Assembly (NCBI GenBank): GCA_015492435.1
Contig: WGFB01000013.1
Location: 1 to 55,061, forward strand
DNA: 55,061 nt
Origin: Gammaproteobacteria bacterium
GTDB lineage: Bacteria; Pseudomonadota; Gammaproteobacteria; SZUA-140
Direction: 5' to 3'
The notes beneath the pieces were generated by a model. The model was not told the origin of the DNA and ran no database searches. It saw only the letters and a program-made list of their open reading frames with translations. A program made the position numbers and the translations under genes. Positions 49,238-55,061 of the stretch are shown here, piece after piece. Within the stretch, counting starts at the first letter, position 1; the number at the start of each line of letters is the position of its first letter.

Positions 49238-51406
49238 CTATGCGAATTCAGCCTTTTGTTTCCCCTGGAACGAGCCAAGGAAGTCATAATATTCAATGCC
49301 TTCGATAATCCCCCAGGCATATTCTCCGGTAGCGAAGTGGATGCGCTCACGGCCACGCAGCGCTTCAAGCTCACCGCTGTGGTTGCCCACCACCACGCCC
49401 AGGGTCTCGCCCGACAACATGTCCTCGTCATTCCCGGAGTCCCCGGCGACAAGGATATGTTCGACGTCTATGCCCCACTTATCGGCAATGTAACGCAAGG
49501 CTGCACCTTTCGAGGCCCGCACCGGCAGGATGTCCAGGTAGGCGCCATGGCAAAAGACCACGTTCACATGCAGTTTCAGTCTCCTCAGCATGCGGATGAT
49601 GTCCTTCACGGGCGGCGCCTTTTCCGGATCGATGAAATAACTGATCTTGAATTCCCGTTGTTCCCGCTGAGGCTGGAGACGCAGGCCCGGGATGCCCTGC
49701 ATCGCCTCCCGCACTTCCGTGGGCTGCCATTGATGCTGGATATGCTGGCGCCAGGTGACATCCTGGACGAGATTGCGTCCATAGTGAATCTCGGTGCCCA
49801 CCGCGGTAATGAAAAAATCCGGCCGCGGCACGCCCCACTTCTTCAATACATCCCGCGCGCTCTCGATGCGCCGGCCCGTGGCGACGCCGAAACCGATGTG
49901 GTGCTCGATACCACGCAGGCGCTCCAGCAGGGAGGCCAAGGCCTCGCGATCGCCAATCAGGGTATTGTCGATATCGCACACCAAAATGCGGTCCGAGGTG
50001 GGCAGGCGGCTTTTCACCGCCATGCTGGGCCGCCTGCCCCGCATGCTCTTTCCAACCACCCGGTTGATTTCCCTCAGGTATTTGACCACATGCCCTTCCC
50101 AGGAGAAATGCTTGCGGGCGCCGTTCAGGCCCGCCTTGGACCAGCGCCGCCATTGCTGCCGGTCCGTCAGGGCATCCACCAGCACCTCTCCCAGCCGGTC
50201 GGAGTCGAGGGGGTCGATGAGCACCCCGTTGCGGCAATACCGGATGATGTCGCGGGGTCCGCCGTCTTCCGTGGCGATGATGGGCAGGCCGCTGGCGGCG
50301 GCCTCCAGCAGCGTCAGCCCGAAAGGCTCGGTGAGGGCGGGATTGACGAACACCCCCTTGCTCTTGGCGGCCAGGCGATAGAGCAGGGGCACGTCCTCGG
50401 GTTCGTGATGCTTGGGATAGGCAACGTGCCCATAGAGATCGTAGCGGTCGATCATGACCATCAGTTCCGTGAGCACGCGGCGCGGACCCTTTTCCATGGT
50501 GGCCAGTTCATCGCGGTTGCCGGCGATGATGATGAGGTTGGCCAGTTCACGCAACTGGGGATTCTCCGCATAGGCGCGCACCAGGGTGGCAATGTTCTTG
50601 CGCGGATCCGGACGCGACAAGGCCAATATCATGGGCTTGTCGGGTTCCGCCAGAAAGCGGGCGATCTCCTGAAAAATGGGCGGCCGGAAACGCCCCCGCT
50701 TGGGGGGGTAGAAACGCCCCAGGTCGATGCCGGGCGGAATGACCACGATGCGTTGCGGCTCGTAGTTGTCATAGAGGCTGTACTGTTCCTCCACCTCCTG
50801 GGCGGTGCTGGCAACGACCAGGGCCGCATGGTCCAGCACCTGGTCCTCCGCTTCTATGCGCTGGCTGATATGATACTGGCTCTCGATATTCTCCTCCTTC
50901 ATCCCCTGCAGCAGCAGGCGCTGGCGCTTGACATGTCCCAGGGAGTGCCCGGTGAATACCAGCGGGGTGTCCAGCAGGGTGGAGAGGCGTATGCCCACGT
51001 ATCCGGCATCGGCATAGTGGCTGTGAATGATGTCCGGTATGCGCCCGACGCGGCGGATATGCTTCAGGGCCTGGTCGGCGAAGCTGTCGAGATAGGGCCA
51101 CAGCACCTCCTTGCGCAGATAGCGCCGCGGCCCGCAGGGCAAGCGGATGATGAAGGCCCTGTCGGCAATCTGTTCCTGGGGCTGGGCATAGTCCGAATCC
51201 ACTTTTGCGTCAATCACCTGGCGCGTCAGGATGTCGACCCGTTCGACGCGGGGGTGATCGGCCAGCGCCCGGCCCAGTTCCAGCACATACTTGATCTGCC
51301 CCCCCGTGTCGGAATCGCGGCCCAGCTCGTTGCTGTGCCCGCGCATGAGGCCGTGGACGCTGATGAGAAGGATGTACATGCCCTTCCCGTTCTCAGCCAC
51401 GGCCAT
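49238..51406 (-). CDS. sps: sucrose-phosphate synthase fused to sucrose-phosphate phosphatase
   Basis: A 722-residue two-domain enzyme. The GT4 synthase part has RDSDTGGQIKYVLELGRAL, HSHYADAGYVGIRLS and EPFGLTLLEAAASGLP; the C-terminal HAD phosphatase starts near residue 475 with CDIDNTLIGD (nucleophile Asp) and ends with VAGDSGNDEDML. It makes sucrose-6-phosphate from NDP-glucose and fructose-6-phosphate and probably hydrolyses it to sucrose. The start at ATG 51406 overlaps the fructokinase end by 14 bp; ATG 51379 is an alternative. Sucrose is a known compatible solute in halotolerant chemolithotrophs. Confidence 0.93.
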   Translation of the reverse strand: MAVAENGKGMYILLISVHGLMRGHSNELGRDSDTGGQIKYVLELGRALADHPRVERVDILTRQVIDAKVDSDYAQPQEQIADRAFIIRLPCGPRRYLRKEVLWPYLDSFADQALKHIRRVGRIPDIIHSHYADAGYVGIRLSTLLDTPLVFTGHSLGHVKRQRLLLQGMKEENIESQYHISQRIEAEDQVLDHAALVVASTAQEVEEQYSLYDNYEPQRIVVIPPGIDLGRFYPPKRGRFRPPIFQEIARFLAEPDKPMILALSRPDPRKNIATLVRAYAENPQLRELANLIIIAGNRDELATMEKGPRRVLTELMVMIDRYDLYGHVAYPKHHEPEDVPLLYRLAAKSKGVFVNPALTEPFGLTLLEAAASGLPIIATEDGGPRDIIRYCRNGVLIDPLDSDRLGEVLVDALTDRQQWRRWSKAGLNGARKHFSWEGHVVKYLREINRVVGKSMRGRRPSMAVKSRLPTSDRILVCDIDNTLIGDREALASLLERLRGIEHHIGFGVATGRRIESARDVLKKWGVPRPDFFITAVGTEIHYGRNLVQDVTWRQHIQHQWQPTEVREAMQGIPGLRLQPQREQREFKISYFIDPEKAPPVKDIIRMLRRLKLHVNVVFCHGAYLDILPVRASKGAALRYIADKWGIDVEHILVAGDSGNDEDMLSGETLGVVVGNHSGELEALRGRERIHFATGEYAWGIIEGIEYYDFLGSFQGKQKAEFA

Positions 51407-52322
51407 CCTCCGTCCACGCTTCGAGAAAGGCCGTGTAAAGCCCACGGTCTCCGAGGGTCGCGCCCCTGACCCTGCAGATCCTGGCCGCGAAGGCGAGCGC
51501 GCGCTGCAGGATATCCGGCCATTCCCAGCCCCGCTGCATACCCAGGAGGACGACCGCGCTGAAGGCATCGCCGGCACCCACCGTATCCACCACTTCATCG
51601 ACCGTCACCGGATCGCCCCACAGGGTTTCATCCGCGGTGAGCACCACGGCGCCCTGTTCTCCCCGCGTTACGATGAGGACCTGCATGCCGGATTGTTCGA
51701 GCAGCGCCGTGGCGGCCGCCAGCAGATCATCCTCCGCCCCCATCCCGGGCGCGGCCAGTTCCATCAGCTCCCCGTCATTGAGCTTGACGCAATCGGCGCC
51801 CGCTACGTCATCGAGCACGCTTTCACGGCGCCACCAGGGGGCGCGCAGATTGACGTCCACGCAGCGGGGAATGGCCAACTGTGCACGTAAATGCGCCAGT
51901 GTCTGCCGCGAGGTGTCATGGCGGACAGCCAGGCTGCCATGATAGATGAGAGAGACGCGCACCCCGCGGATCGCCTCTTCGACTCCAGAAAGGGCAATGT
52001 AATCATAGGCCTGATGAGACACGATATCGTAGGAGGGCTGCCCGTCCCGGAGGGTCACGGCGACTTTGCCGGTGGAGTGTGCCTCATGCACCTGCACGCC
52101 CCGGGTATCCAGGCCCCAGGCCCGCATCGAATCGAGCACCTCCTCTCCCTGGCGATCCGCGCCAACGGCGCTGACGAAGAGGGGCGCCTCGCCGAATCCC
52201 TGGAGGTGCCAGGCCACATTGAAGGGCGCGCCCCCCAGCACGCGCGCACCATCGGGAAACGTATCGAAGAGCACCTCACCGAATATCAGGGGACGACCTT
52301 GTCCTTGAGGTGGCGCTTTCAT
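51393..52322 (-). CDS. fructokinase, PfkB family
   Basis: A 309-residue ribokinase-family sugar kinase. GEVLFDTFPDG and LGGAPFNVAWHLQGFG are the N-terminal sugar-binding motifs, and VDTVGAGDAFSA near residue 250 holds the anion hole and catalytic Asp. Fructokinase is inferred from its position as first gene with sucrose-phosphate synthase and sucrose synthase; it would recycle fructose released by sucrose synthase. No Shine-Dalgarno or promoter is obvious upstream of 52322, and a MITE-like element begins 58 bp upstream. Confidence 0.88.
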   Translation of the reverse strand: MKAPPQGQGRPLIFGEVLFDTFPDGARVLGGAPFNVAWHLQGFGEAPLFVSAVGADRQGEEVLDSMRAWGLDTRGVQVHEAHSTGKVAVTLRDGQPSYDIVSHQAYDYIALSGVEEAIRGVRVSLIYHGSLAVRHDTSRQTLAHLRAQLAIPRCVDVNLRAPWWRRESVLDDVAGADCVKLNDGELMELAAPGMGAEDDLLAAATALLEQSGMQVLIVTRGEQGAVVLTADETLWGDPVTVDEVVDTVGAGDAFSAVVLLGMQRGWEWPDILQRALAFAARICRVRGATLGDRGLYTAFLEAWTEDGRG

Positions 52323-52380
52323 GTCGGCGTTTGCGGCGGGGTTTGATTGTCAGTCTGAGGTTTTCTGCTGCTGATTTGAA

Positions 52381-52540
52381 CCTGAATCCGTGGGTTCATG
52401 ATGGCGCATAGCCCAAGCTCTTGATCCCACGGCGGTTCAAAAAATACCCGCTTAACCTATGGGTGAAGCTAAGATTTTTTGATCCCACTGCGGAATCAAA
52501 CTCTCGCGCTCTGCATCCGCCCAGAACCCTCGGATTCAGG
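52381..52540. mobile_element. MITE-like element, family C
   Basis: A 160-bp element bounded by CCTGAATCCGTGGGTTC (52381-52397) and GAACCCTCGGATTCAGG (52524-52540), 17-bp inverted repeats with one mismatch. The inner part also pairs (TCAAAAAAT near 52437 against ATTTTTTGA near 52475). No clear target duplication is seen. It fills most of the 254-bp gap between the sucrose operon and the merR-type gene. It encodes nothing recognisable. Confidence 0.7.
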
Positions 52541-52576
52541 ATGAACAGTAGCACTTGGGCCCATCCCTTGCAATTC

Positions 52577-52975
52577 TCAAGATTCATTGAGAGCGGAAAC
52601 AATAGGGCAACCTTGGCCTGGCGTACTGTCACTGCATTGCCCGATGAGGCGTTCCAGCCGCGCCTTCATCAGCATGAGTTCCTGAATCTGCGCATCGATC
52701 TGCTGCCGCCGGCGTTCTGCCTGGGCCTGCACGTCATTGCACTGTCCCTCGCCCAGCTCCAGGAGGCGGGCGATTTCCCGGAGGCTGAAGCCCAGGCGCT
52801 GGGCACGCTTGATGAACTGGATTCTGTGGATGGTTGTCTTATCGTAAAGACGGTAGCCCGCGGCGGGCCTGGCAGGCCGGGCCACCAGTCCCAGGCGCTG
52901 GTAGTAGCGCACTGTCTCTACGTTCACACCCGCGGCTCGCGCCAGCCGCCCGATGGTCAAGGGCTTGTCCGGCAT
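52577..52975 (-). CDS. merR: MerR-family regulator of mercury-responsive type
   Basis: A 132-residue MerR-type regulator. The HTH is LTIGRLARAAGVNVETVRYY, close to Tn501 MerR, with LGFSLREIARLLEL following. Three cysteines, Cys79, Cys114 and Cys123, have spacings of 35 and 9 residues, exactly those of the Hg(II)-binding Cys82, Cys117 and Cys126 of MerR, and the end GCPIVSAL matches too. AGGAGA precedes ATG 52975; the frame is open further upstream. No merA, merT or merP is in the window, so its target is not visible. A lead- or other metal-responsive relative is the alternative. Confidence 0.88.
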   Translation of the reverse strand: MPDKPLTIGRLARAAGVNVETVRYYQRLGLVARPARPAAGYRLYDKTTIHRIQFIKRAQRLGFSLREIARLLELGEGQCNDVQAQAERRRQQIDAQIQELMLMKARLERLIGQCSDSTPGQGCPIVSALNES

Positions 52976-53082
52976 AGAATCTCCTGCTTTTCGCTGTCCT
53001 TCTGTGACTGATCCACCCCTCCCAGAATAAACCAAAACCCCCTGGCTGTCAGGGCCGGCAGGGCAATACACATATATTTTAA

Positions 53083-54771
53083 ATGGTTATAAATCCGTCC
53101 CTGGATACCCCTTTAATTTTATCAGTCTTTTCCGATAACTATGTCATGCCATTGAAACTCTTTGCCATCACCCTGACAATGTCGGGCACCATCATCATGC
53201 TGGCCGCCCTGCATCCGGCCGTGCAGCTTTGGAAGGCGCATCGCACGGGGCGGCAGCGCAATGCCTGGCGGATATTGCTGGTCCTGATGGTGTTGTTCGT
53301 CATGGCCTATGGCATTTTCCTCGCCGCCCTCGCCACCCACAACGTCACCATGGTGGACCTTGTCGTCTCGGCCCTGATGTTTGGCGGCAGTTGTTTCGTG
53401 ATCCTGGTTCTGAGGATCAGCCTGATGAGCATCAAGGACATCAAGAAAGCCGCGGAACTGGAACGCTACAACGCCCTGCATGATCAACTGACCGGCCTGC
53501 CCAACCGGGTATTGCTGTATGAAAGCATGTTGCAGGCTATTGCACATGGCAAACGCAGGCACACCCCCGTGGCCCTGATGATCATGGACCTCAACCAGTT
53601 CAAGGAAGTCAATGACACCCTGGGCCATCATTGCGGAGACAAGCTGTTGCGCGCCCTGGTCCCCAGGTTGCGGGATGCGGTGCGCGCATGCGACATCATT
53701 GCCCGGCTGGGAGGCGACGAATTTGCCATCGTACTGGGTGAAACGGATAAGGAGGGTGCTATCACCGTCGCGGAAAGAATTGTTCAGTCCCTGGAAGAAC
53801 CCTTGTCAGTCGATGGCTATGACCTGCAAACCGGCGTCAGTATCGGCATTGCGCTCTATCCCGCCGATGGGAATGACTGCAACACCCTGATCAAAAAGGC
53901 GGAGATCGCCATGTACGCCGCCAAGAAAAGTAGCAACCATTTCGAAGTCTACAAACCCAGCCAGAATATCCATTCCTTAGACCGGCTCAATAAGACAAGG
54001 AAGCTGCACGACGCCATTGTCAATGGCCTGCTGTCATTGCATTTTCAGCCCATCGTCGATCTGCGCAGCGGGCAGGTAAGCTGCTTCGAAGTCCTGACCC
54101 GCTGGACCGATGAGGAACTGGGTCCCGTGCCTCCCGACGAATTCATTCCCATCGCCGAGCAAAGCGGGCTCATCAAGCAGCTGACCCTGTGGATGCTGGA
54201 CGAGTCCATGCGCCAGTGCCGGCACTGGCTCACCTTCAACCCCGGCCTCCATCTGTCTGTCAACATGACGGCTCAGGACCTGCAGGACAGCTATCTGATT
54301 CGGAATATCGCGGATACCCTGGCAAAGCACGGTTTCAACGCCCGCCAACTGCACATCGAGATCACCGAGAGCAACATGATGACCCACTCACGGCACAGCC
54401 GCCGCATGATCAGCCAACTCCACGAGTTGGGCGTATCTCTGTCCATAGATGATTTCGGCACCGGGTTCTCCTCACTGGCCTATCTCAAGCAACTGCCGAC
54501 GCAGGCTATCAAAATCGACAAAAGCTTCGTGAGGGACATTGCCTCAGACAGCAGCGATGAAATCATCGTGCGATCCGTCATAGACATTGCCCACAATATG
54601 GGGCAAGTCGTCATTGCCGAAGGAATAGAAGAGCCGGAATGCCTGGAACGCTTGCTGGCGCTGGGGTGCGACTACGGGCAGGGATTCCTGTTTTCCCGCC
54701 CGATTCCCGCCCATGAGGTTCTCACCTGGCTGCGGGAGAGGGGCGAGCTAGTGCGCCAGGCGGCTGTTTGA
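53083..54771 (+). CDS. membrane GGDEF-EAL protein of cyclic-di-GMP metabolism
   Basis: A 562-residue protein. Three N-terminal membrane segments (about 25-45, 60-85 and 90-112) have no periplasmic sensor domain. The GGDEF domain (about 125-290) has an intact active site (LGGDEFAI near 209) and an RxxD inhibitory site (RACD) five residues earlier. The EAL domain (about 310-555) has EVL in place of EAL, and keeps NMT, EITES, DDFGTG, IKIDKSF, AEGIE and YGQGF, so it may be active. The frame opens at ATG 53083, with ATG 53146 an alternative. It is divergent from the MerR-type gene. Confidence 0.92.
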   Translation: MVINPSLDTPLILSVFSDNYVMPLKLFAITLTMSGTIIMLAALHPAVQLWKAHRTGRQRNAWRILLVLMVLFVMAYGIFLAALATHNVTMVDLVVSALMFGGSCFVILVLRISLMSIKDIKKAAELERYNALHDQLTGLPNRVLLYESMLQAIAHGKRRHTPVALMIMDLNQFKEVNDTLGHHCGDKLLRALVPRLRDAVRACDIIARLGGDEFAIVLGETDKEGAITVAERIVQSLEEPLSVDGYDLQTGVSIGIALYPADGNDCNTLIKKAEIAMYAAKKSSNHFEVYKPSQNIHSLDRLNKTRKLHDAIVNGLLSLHFQPIVDLRSGQVSCFEVLTRWTDEELGPVPPDEFIPIAEQSGLIKQLTLWMLDESMRQCRHWLTFNPGLHLSVNMTAQDLQDSYLIRNIADTLAKHGFNARQLHIEITESNMMTHSRHSRRMISQLHELGVSLSIDDFGTGFSSLAYLKQLPTQAIKIDKSFVRDIASDSSDEIIVRSVIDIAHNMGQVVIAEGIEEPECLERLLALGCDYGQGFLFSRPIPAHEVLTWLRERGELVRQAAV

Positions 54772-54890
54772 TCCCACCTCCCCCGGCCCTGCGGGAACCA
54801 GAAGGCGCCGCCCCGCCAGTATGGAAATAGGGATGCCGTTTCGCATATCATGGTACGGATCTTCCGGAAATCCGCCCCGCGGGGAAGATT

Positions 54891-55061
54891 CCTAGGTGGC
54901 TGTCGGACTTAGGTGATCGTAGCGAGGCGAGTGGGAAATGGAGGACAGTTTTTCGATCATTTGAGGCGAATAGTGGTCACTATTTAACGAAAATGATCGG
55001 AAAAATGGACCCATTTCCCGCCGCCGCAGTAGATTCATCCTAAGTCCGACAGCCTCCTAGG
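54891..55061. mobile_element. MITE-like element, family D
   Basis: 171 bp, reaching the window end. The 23-bp ends, 54891-54913 and 55039-55061, are inverted repeats with one mismatch (shared core GGCTGTCGGACTTAGG). Inner parts pair as well (GGGAAATGG against CCATTTCCC-like segments, GATCATTT against AAAATGATC, and AATAGTG/CACTATT at the centre), giving a full-length hairpin. No coding capacity. Because it ends at the window edge, a target duplication cannot be tested. In 54772-54890 nothing was recognised. Confidence 0.75.

Noticed and set aside
49229..51469. A 746-codon plus-strand open frame opposite sucrose-phosphate synthase, and a similar one at 47114-49225
   Set aside because: Both mirror well-recognised glycosyltransferase genes; the long frames follow from high GC third positions.
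52396..52632. A 78-codon minus-strand frame across the family C element
   Set aside because: It crosses the MITE and the end of the merR-type gene; no ribosome-binding site and no homology recognised.

Overview
The window reads as chromosomal DNA of a GC-rich gammaproteobacterium. The evidence is gene order: a DUF3426 zinc-ribbon protein, dusB, fis, purH and purD run in the order usual for that class, and a def-fmt-rsmB-DUF4390-ntrY-ntrX-trkA-trkH block lies divergent from LysM-dprA-smg-topA. A CbbR-type LysR regulator and a sucrose-synthesis operon suggest an autotroph of the Chromatiales/Acidiferrobacterales or similar sulfur- or ammonia-oxidising kind. That lifestyle is an inference: no RuBisCO, sulfur or nitrogen oxidation gene is in the window.

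Layout. 1-14.8 kb: the edge of a secreted-protein gene, DUF3426-dusB-fis-purH, two large tandem secreted beta-propeller proteins on the minus strand that split purH from purD, then purD-purE-tsaC-hemF, an IMPase-family phosphatase and a 2-Cys peroxiredoxin. 14.8-19.4 kb: a regulatory intergenic region, cbbR, apaH, dtd, an iminopeptidase and a ferritin-like/VIT1 iron transporter. 19.5-32.6 kb: a long minus-strand run from def to metH covering translation maturation, the NtrYX two-component pair, Trk potassium uptake, a methyltransferase and a short MetH. 32.7-38.1 kb: LysM protein, dprA, smg and topA on the plus strand.

38-55 kb looks accessory. It holds an outer-membrane barrel, a periplasmic solute-binding protein, a lipoprotein, a complete acyl-homoserine-lactone quorum-sensing cluster (luxR, a perfect lux box, luxI, a degenerate receiver-like protein and a histidine kinase), a hotdog-fold DUF4442 gene, a flavin oxidoreductase, tRNA-Arg(CCG), the three-gene sucrose operon (fructokinase, sucrose-phosphate synthase/phosphatase, sucrose synthase), a mercury-type MerR regulator and a GGDEF-EAL protein. 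Five short palindromic MITE-like elements of four families lie only in this part. Three have 4-bp target duplications. One supplies the stop codon of the DUF4442 gene, and another sits between that gene and its best promoter.

The least ordinary items are the quorum-sensing operon in which luxI is translationally coupled to a receiver-like protein and followed by a soluble histidine kinase; the twin DUF5122 propeller proteins with chitobiase-like repeats and GlyGly-CTERM-like tails; an NtrX lacking GAFTGA and the Walker B aspartate; and a MetH without its reactivation domain.
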